Positions 48,670-59,699 of a stretch of 64,000 nt of DNA are shown one piece after another. The stretch comes from Theropithecus gelada. Lineage: Eukaryota; Chordata; Mammalia; Primates; Cercopithecidae. Within the stretch, counting starts at the first letter, position 1; the number at the start of each line of letters is the position of its first letter. Location of the stretch: contig NC_037682.1 in assembly GCF_003255815.1 (NCBI RefSeq), forward strand, positions 47,697,712-47,761,711, in the 5' to 3' direction. The position numbers and the translations under genes were made by a program. The notes beneath the pieces are model-generated. The model was not told the origin of the DNA and searched no databases. It was given only the letters and a program-made list of their open reading frames with translations.

Positions 48670-48880
48670 GATGATGGAATGCACAACAATTAAGCACTTA
48701 CTATGTTCTGGGTTCTGGGCTAAAGGCTTAACACATTCGATCCTCCCAACTTCCCTATGAGTCAGGTGCTATTAATATCCCTCTTTGGAGGCACAGACAG
48801 GTTAGGAAACTTATCCAAGGTCACACAGCTGGAAGGCAGTGGGGCTGGGATTCGATCGAAGGCCTCATGGTTCAAGGGGC
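48670..48880 (-). repeat. MIR element, reverse orientation
   Basis: Shows AAGCACTTACTATGTTCTGGG, CTTTGGAGGCACAGACAGGTTAGG and GTCACACAGCTGGAAGGCAGTGG. Confidence 0.8.
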
Positions 48881-49599
48881 TATGCTCTTAGCAGAGAAAG
48901 GGGCTCCAGGTCATACTCCCAAAATTATGTAGCCAGGAAGCAGTGCGGGGTGGGGAGATGCAAAGTCCATACACTTTCTACTGAATGCAGAAGCAGACCC
49001 AAAGCAGGGGATTTGGGACAGAAACTATCCTAGACTTTGGAGGGGAGAAGTTCATTTTGAAAACCAGTGACTAATGCCTAGAACTTTCCACAAGCACAGC
49101 TACAGAGGAAAGGGGACAAGGAGGGGACAGGGAAGGGAAGACATGGAAGGAGATGGGGAAGGAGAGGTAGGAAAAGAGCCTGGGGGGCCTTCGGGAGGAA
49201 CAGAGTCCAGGAGAAGTCAGGCTCAGGGGCTGGGCTGGACCAAGCGGGACCTGGGAACTTGTGCATGTCGGTTTTGGAAAACAGCTTTGTGGCCTTGAAG
49301 CTGTGGTTGTGGATGGTGGCTGGGCTGACGCAGCGCAGAGAAGGAGTTTGAAAAGACAGAGGGTTAAGCTGTGAAGAGCTTCATCTGGGCCTGTGTGGTG
49401 ACAGCAGCAGGTGGGCCCCTGCCTGGACTGGGGTTTGGACCCCCTACTAGCGCTGCCCCAGCCTTTGCCTGTTCATCGCTGCTCCAGGCTCAGGGGATGG
49501 AAGGATTGTGCTCCCACGTGAGGCCAGAAAGGAAGGCTCAGCTAGGAACAGGCTCAAATGCAGGGTACCCATGTCTACCCTCGGCGTTGAACCCCATTT

Positions 49600-50340
49600 G
49601 CTTATTCTTTCTTTCAGTAAATATCTATTTAGCACCCACTATATACCAGGCCCTACTCTAGCTTCTAGAGATAGAGCAATTGGAGAAAGAGACAAAAATC
49701 CCTACCCTCATGGACTGTATAGTCTAGTGGGGAAACAGACAATAAACAAGGCAAACAAGTAAACTATATAGTACATTAAATGGTGGTAAATGCCAAGGAG
49801 AAAAGAGCAAAGCACGAAGTGGGCAAGGGGCCAGAGGAGTGTCGTCTGGACTGATGATGTCTGAGTATAGACCTGGAGGGGGTGTGAAAGCTGATACCCA
49901 AGGGAAAAGCATGCCAGGTGGAGGGACCAGCACAGCACAGGTCCTGAGGCAGAAGCATGGGCAGCGCTGGGGAAGAAAGCCATGGAGGCTGGGGGAGGGA
50001 GGGAGAGAGAAGCAGACAGCAGAGGGAGATGCTGGGTGTGGGGCACTCAAGTGAACCCTGCACCCTCTGAGGAAGCCCAGACCCCAGCGTGAGATGGAGC
50101 AGAGGGCTGACTTGGTTGAACAGCACTTTGCCAGGCTGGCCCTGGCTGCCCTGAGAGAAGGGCGGGGCAGGGGCAGCCGGGGCTGAGAGAAGAACTCAGG
50201 CAAGAGAAGGCAGGGGCTTCCACCAGGAGGTAGCCATGGAGGGGTGCGATGCAGTCAGATTCCGAGTGTATTTGAAACATGAAGACAACAGGGTTGGTTG
50301 ATGTCTGAGAGAGAGAAGAGTCCAGGTTGACTCCCAAGGT
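49600..50340 (+). repeat. Old dispersed repeat, family unresolved
   Basis: Opens with TAGCACCCACTATATACCAGG and a CTCATGGACTGTATAGTCTAGTGGGGAAACAGACAATAAAC-type block, then a CAGGTCCTGAGGCAGAAGCATGGG block. The same blocks recur at about 6555-7110, 44750-45010 and 53740-54130, so this is an interspersed element. I did not fix its name. Confidence 0.6.
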
Positions 50341-51895
50341 CTACCAGTGACAGCCACTGGATGGATGCGGTGGCCATGGCTGTGATGGGGCCTCACCCCA
50401 GGCCCAGTCCCCCTGCCATCAAAGCCTTGGCCTCAGGAAGGACTGGCTTGCTTGTGACACTCTGCCAACCCGCACACACCCATCTAGCCCTCTGTGTCCT
50501 GAGGCTGGCCCTCGACTGGAGCCGCTGCCTGCATCAGCACTTCTCAGACTCCAGAGTGCATGAATCATCCGGGGAGTGAAAATGCAGATTCTGAATCGGT
50601 TTCAGGGCTGGCGGTGAGGCCTGAAAGGCTTCATGTCTAACAAGTGTCCATATGGTGTTGCTGTTGGTCAGAGGACCACACCTTGAGTGGAAGGAGCCCG
50701 CACCTCTCAGGCCCCACTGCAGCGATGCACCCTCACTCAGCAGTGACCTCAGCTGTGCTGAGGGGTGAAGGGAACATTCTCCCCCTCCCCAATCTAAGAA
50801 TTGAGTTTCCCAGAAGTACGAACTTTAAGCATCCCAGGTAATTCTGAGGGTCAGGCATGGGTGGGAGTCCTCCAGCAGCCATCCCTCCATGCCCCATAGC
50901 AGCCATCACAAACACCCTTACTTAGCCCTGGCCCCTCCAGCATGGCACCCATCTCCTGCACCCCTCCCCACAGCAGCCCTACACCATAGAAGATTGCCCC
51001 ATCGCCCCTGCTCCAGACCCCACAGCCTGGCACACAGTAGCTCCGAGTGGGCCTTTCTGCAGCTCCCTGAGGGCAGGAAGCCACGAGAAGGGCCTGGAGA
51101 AGTAGGCAACAGGTGCTGTCCATAGGCCTGAGCAAGCACCCCCAAAAGAGGTGATCCCCCCAGGTCTGTGCCTGCCAGAGGGCTGGGGAGCCCATCAGGC
51201 AGGGGCATGATCACTATGCCTTGAATGAATGACTGAGGACAGGATGAGGCAGGCTGAATGAATGTAGGAGGAAGCTTTTTAGACCCCCTCCCCTTGGGCT
51301 CCTGCCTGCTTTAGGCCAGGACCTTTGTCAGGATTGCTCACACCAGTCCCGGGGAGGAGCTGGGCTGGGAGAGGGAAGGAGAAATAGGGCAGGACTTGTT
51401 TGGTTCCCCCAGCTCCTCTGGGAAGCTGAAGCCTAGAATTCTTGGACTCCCAGAATGTCAGAGTTGGGAAGAGCCTTAGCGGTCACTTAAAACGACCTCT
51501 GTATTCTACAGCTGGAAAAACTGCAGGACGAAGGGGCGGCAGGACGAAGGGGTGACAGCACTTGCTCAAGGTAGCCCAGTTGGTTTCGAGGCCTGGCTAG
51601 ATTCCTCTCTAAACCAGGTGTCTGATGCCTGCAACCTGGGTCTTGTCTGTGCTGTCATCTCTCCACACACCTGGGCTGGTCCCTAATCCTGAGGGCCTGC
51701 CTGTCCCCAGCCCCCAGTCTCCAGAACTGACCCACACACCACCAGCTCAAATCTCACAAACTGGGTGACTCAGTGCTTAACACATACCCCTCACTCCCAA
51801 AAAAATGAGGTCAGTGAGGGCAGGAGCAGCCAGGCTAAGTGTGAGGAACCTTGAGGGATGGATTTTCACATTCAGCAAAAAGCAGGGAGGACACC

Positions 51896-51951
51896 GAAGT
51901 GAGGGGAATAGATGACCAAAGCTGAAGTGAGGGGAATAGATGACCAAAGCC
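51896..51951. repeat. Perfect 28-bp tandem duplication
   Basis: Units 51896-51923 and 51924-51951 are identical over 27 bases and differ only in the last one. This marks a recent slippage event. Confidence 0.95.
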
Positions 51952-52439
51952 CCAGAGGTTAAAATGAGGGCTGCCGATGAGGACCATGGAGGAGGCTGGC
52001 AGAAGGGAGCTGCAGGAGCAATGGCTGGGTTCTAGGGCAGAAGGCCTCGGAGTGCCGAGCTGAGGGGCAGCCAGCGTTCCCACCATGTGTCACCCTGCAC
52101 AGGGAGCTTCTGATCCTCCCAATCCTCCTGCCATTTCTCTTCAGGCCATATAGAGTCCCAGGGCCTGCATGGATGGGAGTGGGAGGACAACTGAGGCATT
52201 GTCACGAAACCTTCTTCCTTGGGACTGATAGAGCACCCTCTTAGCCCCATGGCCTGGCCAGGCAGGGCCCTCACCTGCCATTACCCAAGGGCCGGAACTT
52301 GCTGACAGGTTCTGGATAGGTTGTTGGGAAAGAGTGGTTGGTCAGGTGGGAGAGACCCAGACGGAAATTCAAGCCTGGGGCACAGCAAGTCACAGGCCTC
52401 AGCATCCCTGGAACATGGACAGGAGGCAGTGCTTGTAAT

Positions 52440-52660
52440 GGTTACAGGTAGAGCTCCAGGGTCAGACAGACTGAGATCCAACTGCTGGCTCCACCGCTCA
52501 TGAGCTAAGTGACCTTGGGTAAGTTACTTAACTTCATTGAGCCTCTGCAGCCTTGTCTGTGTCATTAGTGTGGCAGTATAGTGCAGTCTTGCAAGTCTTG
52601 GGAGAATTATTAATAAATGAGGATGTATAAATCAAATCCTTAAGACAGTGTCTGACACTG
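52440..52660 (+). repeat. MIR element
   Basis: Shows GGGTCAGACAGACTGAGATCC, ACTGCTGGCTCCACCGCTC and GAGCTAAGTGACCTTGGGTAAG in MIR order. Another copy lies at about 53560-53720. Confidence 0.8.
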
Positions 52661-54279
52661 TGTGATTCGAGAAAGGAAGGGGGTTCTGGAAAATCCTGCT
52701 TGGGAATCCTAAGGATTTGGGTCAAGTCTGGGTTGGCTGACCTGAGAAGGTCTCAATCAGCTGTACTGTGTCCTTGGAGTGCAGGTATCTGTTTATTCCA
52801 CCTCCCCCAGGAAGGAAATTAATGGGAGTAGATAAGAGAAGAACAGCATGTCCAGGTGGGGTTTGGTGTTCTTGTAAAACTGAGAGCCAAAAGAAATTCA
52901 GATGGTCAGGCCCTAGGACCAGAGGCCTAGGCTGTGAGTTTGAGTCTCACTGATTCCCTGTGTGGTCTTGAGCAAGTAGCTTTCCCTCTCTGAGTCTGTT
53001 TATTTTCACTGGATGAAAATATTGACTAGAGGTAGCCCGGGTGATCCCATTCCCTGCAATAGTCCCATGCATATGTGAAGTGGTCCCTACCACCCAAATG
53101 GTTCCCCTGAACAAGGACTGGACAGCAAAGCACCGCTGCAGCCTGTCAGGCCCTCCTTTTCCTCTGAGCTTGCATCTAGCAGTGAGGAGCTCCGGCTGGG
53201 GTGGTGGCCAGGCTGGGCCCGCAGCTGATGGGAGGCAGTGGCTCAAGGCCCTGACCTTTTGGTCCAGAGCGAATCCCCTGGTCATGAGACCGCTCAGAAT
53301 AGCCAGAGGCACTATATTCAGCTGTCGTGGAGGCCTTGAGATCCCCAGCCCGGGCAGTGGACCCTGGAATGAGCCCCTGCTGAACCCCCTCCCCCACCTC
53401 TGAGACAACCCCCACCTTGCTCCTTGAGAGACTCCAGCCAATCCCCTCCAAAGCTTCTGGCAGAGGCCAGGCCTCCTGCTCAGAGTCAAGGAGTACAGAC
53501 TTCAAACGCACTGAGGCAATGTGACACAAAGCACCAGTGAGCCAGTAGTCAGGAGACAGGAGTTTCCGAGCCAGCCCTCAGCTAACCCGCTCACAAGGGG
53601 CCTCAGGTAGCGCACTCCTCTCTGGGCCTCAATTTCCTCATCTGTCATAATAACGGCTCCTATTCTACAGAGTATGCCAGAGGCTTACAGTATAGAGGAG
53701 AGATGAGCCCAAATCAAGCAAGGATGCTAATGAACATTTTATTACAAATCAGAGAGCTTCTCTCCCAGGAAGGGCCCTGGTTCTGACTTCAACTCAGCCT
53801 GGGGGCCCGGGAAGGCATCACTGAGGAGCTGCTGTTTGAGGTGGGGTGTGGGGGATAAAGAGGGGTGAGCCAGAGGAAAGAGTGCTCCAGAGGGCAGGGT
53901 ATGTGCAAAGGCCCTGAGGCAGGGGAACCTGGCACATGCAAGAAGCTGAAATGAGGCCGGGTAGTTGGGGCTTGGTAAGCCATGGGGACAGTCAGGCCAG
54001 AGGAGACTGGAGGGACAGGCAGGGCCTGAGAGGCCACGGTATGGGCTATGGGCCGGCGAAGCACTGAAGGGTTCTAAGCAGGCTCGGGTGATCTGACAGG
54101 TCTGTGAGTTGAAACGACCCCTGTGGTTGCCAGGTGGAGGATAAACTTGAGCAGCCAGGGGCTGGAGGTGGGAGAGCAGCTTGGGGGCTGCTGGGGAGGT
54201 GGGCCTGAGGGGAACCATGGCAGCTTGAGCCAGGATGGTGAACATGGAGGTGGAGGGAGAAGAGAGAGTCTACAGGAGG

Positions 54280-54480
54280 GGAAATGATAATACAACCAAC
54301 AGTAGTAATAATAATAGCCAACATTTATTGAGCACTTACTGTATGCCAGACCCTGTGGCTTGGGGCTATCCAAGCATTATTATCTCAGTTATCTTCACAC
54401 CAACCCTGTGAGGTCGGTTCTATCATTATTTCCATTTAGCGGTGAAGGGGCTGCAGGGCTCTGACCAGGAGGCGCTTGGT
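54280..54480 (-). repeat. MIR element, reverse orientation
   Basis: Shows CATTTATTGAGCACTTACTG, ATGCCAGACCCTGTG and CACCAACCCTGTGAGGTCGG in reverse MIR order. Confidence 0.8.
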
Positions 54481-55058
54481 TTATGATTGTCACTACTGGG
54501 ATGGGGTCGGGGGGAGCTGGAGGAACCATTCAAAGACCTGAGGACCCCCGCACAAGGATCATGGGAAGCAGGGGCACACTGTGGTGGAGGGCCCTTGGGG
54601 AGGCTGGGAGGGGAGCACACCCAGCCCCTTCTCCACTGCTCATGGGTGTCCTTCATATGGTACCGTGACTCCAAGTGGGGCCCTGGCCTGGGGGAGTGGG
54701 CTCTGAGGTAAGGGGGTGCACTGCCTAGAATCCCCTGATAACAGCTCTGTCCCCCAGCCCTCCGCATGCCAAGCCACGACTCCAAGAGCCCTGTGTCAGC
54801 TGGGACCCAAGGGAGGAAGAGAAGGCTCTGGCTGGGGGTTTCATTCCTGCCACCAGGTAAATTCCCTTCCCAGGGAGCTAATGGGGAACCAGTTTTTATC
54901 AAGTTCCAAAGACGCAGTGACGGGACAGAGAGACAGACACAGGACAAGGGTCAGAGGAGAGGCAGGCAGCTGGGTGGATGGAGGTGGGGCTTCCCCAGCT
55001 TGGGGGCCATTGGCACTATTTTGGCATTTGGAAGGTCAAGTGACTCAGGAACAGATGT

Positions 55059-55059
<1 letters not shown>

Positions 55060-55089
<30 letters not shown>
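55060..55089. repeat. (AC)15 microsatellite
   Basis: An uninterrupted AC run of 30 bases. Confidence 0.97.
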
Positions 55090-55092
<3 letters not shown>

Positions 55093-55824
55093 GACACTCT
55101 GGCCTGCAGCACAAGGACCACCACTGGCCCTGATGGGACACAACAATGTCCCTGATGATGACATGCAAATCGGAGACTAAAGCTGAGAGCCTCAGACCTG
55201 AGCTGGCCCCCAAGGAAGACAGGAGGGCAGGTTTCAAACCAGGCAGCCCCAACACTCCCCTGCCTGCTCTCACACCTCTATGACCCCCTGCCCTCTGCCT
55301 GGTTAATTCCTCCCTGCCCCTCAAAGCTTGCCCCAGCATCACCTCCTCTGGGGCAGTTCTTATTCTCATGGCCCCAGGAAGTCCCTTCATAGCCTTTCCA
55401 AACTGTACCATCATCATCATTGTCCTGTGTGTGTCAGGGGCACCACCTCCCACCCCAGAACACACGTGGAGCTCATCCCATCCCAGCTCGTCCCCCCGAC
55501 CCCTCATCTCCTCAGGCTGGTGCCCAGAGCACAGGAGAGGGGACCAGGGGAGCAGCTGCCCCAGCCAGCACTGTTACCCCTCGGGAACTCAGATGGGCCC
55601 TCCCACCCCGACTTCGCAGCCCCTATCTCCAGGGCCAGCACCAAGGCCCAGGGTAGGTGGCAGCTCCTCAGGGAAAGGTGACCTCACCACCCATCCCACA
55701 CACTGACAGTGGCCTGGGCAGAACAGCATCTCTATTGAGGATAGGAAATGCCCTCAATGAGGCCACTCCAGAGTCCCGGAGACTGAGGCAGTGGGCAGGA
55801 GGCAGCTCTGGAATCTCATCTTCC

Positions 55825-56475
55825 TCAAGCACACACACACCCGGGATGCACAGGACCCTTCTCTCACATATACACAGCACACTGACACACACGTGGGGTC
55901 TCACACACACGCCACACACCCTGTCACACACATGATCTCACAGTCTCTGTCTTATACACGCCCTCACATACACACGGTGTGTCACACACAGGGACCCCCC
56001 ACCCCACACAGCCTCCTGCCTTATGTGTACACACGTACACACACACACACAGCCTCACACACGAGCTCCACATATGCAGTTTCACACTTGCCACACACAG
56101 CCACACACTCATGCAGACACGCTCACCTCGACTCTCATGCACTCCTCAAACCTCACACACAGCATCTCTCTTACACATGCAGGCTCTCTTCCCTATACAC
56201 ACTCTCTCCCACACAGTCTCATTCTCACACACGCACAGTCCATCCAAAACACAGAATCCACCTCTCTCACACACACAACCCCTGACACAAGGACTCAGGA
56301 AGCTCACACTGAGTCACAGTCTCACCACACACACACACACACACATACACACCCTGAGTCTCACATTTTTATTCTCACACACACAAGTCTCTCACACACA
56401 ATCTCTTTTACACAGAGCCTGTCTCACACATACAGCCTTTCCTTCATACACATATGCAATATCACACACAACGTG
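55825..56475. repeat. CA-rich satellite-like tract
   Basis: About 650 bases built of ACACAC with recurrent CTCACACACA, CTCTCACACA and TCACACTC phrases. It gives Ser/His/Thr-rich ORFs on + and Cys/Val-rich ORFs on -, none credible. A shorter similar tract lies at 58690-58960, next to KCNC1 exon 1. Confidence 0.9.
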
Positions 56476-59087
56476 CTGGTCTAAATCTAGAATAACGACT
56501 TGAGTCCCGACCCGCCTGTGTGAGGAGGCGCGGGGGAGGGGTAAACAAAGGTGACAGCAGAGGCGGCAGAGCAAAGACGGAGGGGGAGGAGGGCGGGCAG
56601 GCGGCTGGTCTCTGCGCAGATGAGCCGCAGAGAGGCAGCGCAATGCAGCTAGGCCAGCCGGGCGGCAGGCAGGAAGCCGGGGTTCTAATCCCGCTTTGCC
56701 CTCCTCAGCTCCTCAGTGCCCTTGGGCAGGTCCCTCTCCCTACGGGCCTCAGCGTCCTCAACTGTTCCCCGAGGGAGCTGGAAGGGACCACAACCTTCCT
56801 CGGAGGCCACTGGGGAGAGAAGGTGGCTCAGACAGGCTGAAGGGGAGCACCCACCAGCACCCACTCCTATCCCAGTACCGCCTCGCCCCGACCACCGGGC
56901 GCCCACTCTTTTCCCTCAGAGTCCGCTCTTCAATGAGTATTCACTTCATAGATTTTTTTCAAGACTTTTCTGCATGGTTTTGCACACCAATAGAACCTCA
57001 AACCACACTAGCTGGCCCATTGGTCTGCCTTGGGTGAAGGCCACCCGCAGCCTAGAAATGTCCAGTGGGAGAAGAGGGCCAAGGGAGGGGATTGGAACAT
57101 GCCCCACTGCCCCCTGCCTGCCCTGAAACTCGGGACACTGATCAGAGCCCCAACACTGAGTGCAAGGGGTGGGGCTGGGAGACCCAGCTCTTGCTTGGGA
57201 GTCAGGAGACTGGGCCTAACCCTTGCTTCTGGGGCCAAAGTTGGTGGGGGAGCTACTGTCCAAGGTCAAGTGTGGGCTGAATGGGCAGCTGCTGTAACCC
57301 AGGCCTCTGCCCACCCCCACCCCAACATGCACTGGTTCAACCTCCCATCCCCCTCCTCCAGCCCCTCCCCACAGCTCAGCCACAGCCTCCAGTTACATAA
57401 CCCTCTAGCTGTGGTGGCCTCTGACAGGAAAGGGAAGGGGAGGGAAGCCCTCTGAGGGTCCCAGTCCACTCTGGGGAAAGGCAGGAGCTGGTAGCCAGCC
57501 CAGGGGAGGATAGGGTCCCAGGAGAATTGAGTTCTAGTCCTTCTTGGCCTCTTGCTCCCTGGGTGACCTTGGTCAGGGTCCTCAGTGACAAAACACGGGC
57601 CGGGCTCTCTCCCTATTGCCTCCCCTTATAAACATAGTCGTTCTAGAATTCAGGGTATCAGACTGACCCACTATCCACCCCCCACATGCCATACTGTGTT
57701 TGATCTCAGTTAACAGATCTACCAGGTCTGTGCCTAAACATAGATTTTCTCTGCCCATGGGCACTTGAGGGCCCCCCAAGTCTCCTCCTTCCACTCTCCT
57801 CTGCAGCTTCCTAGCCCTCTCCCCTGGCTCTGGCTTAGGCTCCAGTGGGCAGGAGGGGAGAGATGCGAAGTAAAAGACAGCAGGGCAGAGGCAGTGCTTT
57901 GCCTGGTAGGGGGTGAGGGCAGCTCACGGATGCAGGAGGGGCTCTCCTTTAACTTCTCCACTCTACCCTTCCCCTACAGGCCTTAGAGTCTCTCTTTAGG
58001 CCTCTAAGGACAGAGCCCAGTGAAGGCTGGGAGTGCCTCTTCCAGGGTGGGTGGCTGCTACCAGTTCCTCGTTTTGGGCTCAGTCACTTATGGTCCAGCA
58101 GCAAGGCCCTTGAGAGTTCACCAGGCCCCCTCCCCCATTTTACAGATGAGGAAACTGATCCAGAGAGGCCATCTGAGGGACCAAGGTCAGTAGCAGCGTG
58201 TCTTTTTTTTCCTGGAAATAAGCGGGTATGGCTAAAGGGGAGTGGCCCATGAAGACACACCCACCTCTCACACACCTTCTCCTTATAGGTTCCCCCTTAA
58301 GGACTCCCTCTCCCCACCACCGGATGTCCCAGAGGAAGCACTGGCATAAGCCCAGTGACCCACTCCAACACCCTCCCCTTTCGACAAGGAGGAAGGACAG
58401 GCTGTGATCTCAGGATCAGGGGCTCACAGGGACGACCCCTACCCTACAGCCCAGCCCTCCACCAACTTCCAAGCCATGGAGATTAGCCATGAGATGCCCT
58501 CTTGACCACCTCCTCAAAATTGCTGGAGGCTGCTCCCTGAGGAGGGGGCGGCTGTCTCAAGCTGCCCAGCAGGCCTCAGGCCTTTTTGGGGGACCATGGC
58601 TGGCTCCAGATGCCCCTTTACCTGGACAGGAGGAAGGGCTCCCAGCTTCCCTCCCCACACTAAAATCTCGAGGGCAGTTCATACTTTGACAGTGCACCTC
58701 TGCAAAGAAACAAATGTGCACGGGCAATCGCTCATGCACACTCAAACATACACACATGCTCACTCATTCCCACTCCACACTTTACCCACCCAAATACACT
58801 CCACCACACTTACATAAATATGCACACACAATCTACTCATACACACAAACACACCCATTCATACTCATACATATTAAACTTGGCAACACACAGACTGACA
58901 TACATAGAAAACCAGAACCCCGGCAGACACCCTTTCTCTCTTACCCTGGTATGTGCACACATGCGCACACACCCCCTTTCGATTCTGAACTCCCTAGGCG
59001 CCAGTTCTGCGGTCCACCCCTGCCCGCGGGGAGGCACAAGACGCTGCCTTCCCGCCCCGCTCTTCTGATGGGTAAGTTGTCACTTAC

Positions 59088-59657
59088 CCGCGCGTAGCGG
59101 GACGAGTAAGGGTCCTCGAAGAGCGCCCAGATGCGCGGCTGCCAGCGGCGCCAAAAGCCGCCAGGCCGGCCATCCGGGGAGTCACTGAGCGCCAGGCGCT
59201 TGGTCATCTCCAGCTCGTCCTCGCCGTCGCCCGAGTCTCCGGGGCCCTCGGCGTCCGCGTCGTCGGCGCTGTTGTCCAGGGGCGCGCCGCCGAAGCTGTC
59301 CAGCGCCTCCTCGGCGTCGCGGTGCTGGCGGTACGTCATCCAGCAGCAGGGCTCCACGTCGGTCTCGTCGATGCCCCAGAAGGCCAGCTCCTCCTCGTAG
59401 AGCGGCCCGCACACGTCGGCCGGGCAGTGCAGCTTGCCCGTGCGGTAGTAGTTCAGGATGTGCGCGAAGACGCCGGGGTGGCGGTCGAAGAAGAACTCGT
59501 CTGCACGCGGGTCATAGTCGAAGTGGCTGTGGGCGTCGGGCTCCGCCAGCCAGGCGAGCCGCGTGCCGGGCAGCGTGCGCAGGGTCGAGCGGTACGTCTG
59601 GTGGCGCGTGCCGCCCACGTTGATCACGATGCGCTCGCTCTCGTCCCCTTGGCCCAT
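59088..59657 (-). CDS. KCNC1: KCNC1 exon 1: Kv3.1 N-terminus and T1 domain (residues 1-190)
   Basis: Starts MGQGDESERIVINVGGTRHQ in a good context (GCGATGG). The T1 tetramerisation domain covers about residues 8-107 and shows the non-Shaker zinc site HX5CX20CC (His77, Cys83, Cys104, Cys105) that holds the cytoplasmic subunits together. An acidic, Gly/Asp-rich linker follows (about 128-150), then the basic/aromatic FWRRWQPRIWALFEDPYSS stretch leading into S1. The donor CGG|GTAAGTG is strong and leaves the frame intact for Tyr191 in exon 2. There is no long inactivating N-terminal extension, as expected for Kv3.1 compared with Kv3.3 and Kv3.4. GC content is very high and CpG-dense. The + strand ORF over the same bases is a shadow. 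Confidence 0.98.
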
Positions 59658-59699
59658 CGCGGCGCCCCCTTAGGCATGGCGCGGCCCAGCGACACCCAT
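59624..59699 (-). promoter_or_regulatory. KCNC1: Two upstream ORFs in the KCNC1 leader
   Basis: On -, an ATG at 59699 opens a 9-codon ORF (MGVAGPRHA) that ends at 59670, 12 bases before the main start. A second ATG at 59677 opens a 17-codon ORF (MPKGAPRWAKGTRASAS) that runs past the main start in another frame and stops at 59624. The second has G at -3. Both can matter only if transcription starts upstream of 59699, which is likely but not shown here. Confidence 0.7.

Larger units (their letters stand above)
37977..59087 (-). other. KCNC1: KCNC1 intron 1, 5' two thirds
   Basis: No exon was found between the Tigger1 element and exon 1. The stretch holds numerous MIR and L2 fragments (listed separately), an L1 3' end (47045-47290), CA/GT microsatellites, a 42-bp minisatellite (41130-41560) and a CA-rich satellite (55825-56475). 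Several copies of one unresolved old repeat lie at about 44750-45010, 49600-50340 and 53740-54130. Other parts look unique. Confidence 0.7.

Noticed and set aside
55791..56503. Long Ser/His/Thr-rich frames over 55.8-56.5 kb
   Set aside because: They are translation of a CA satellite. All frames are open because the tract lacks stop triplets.
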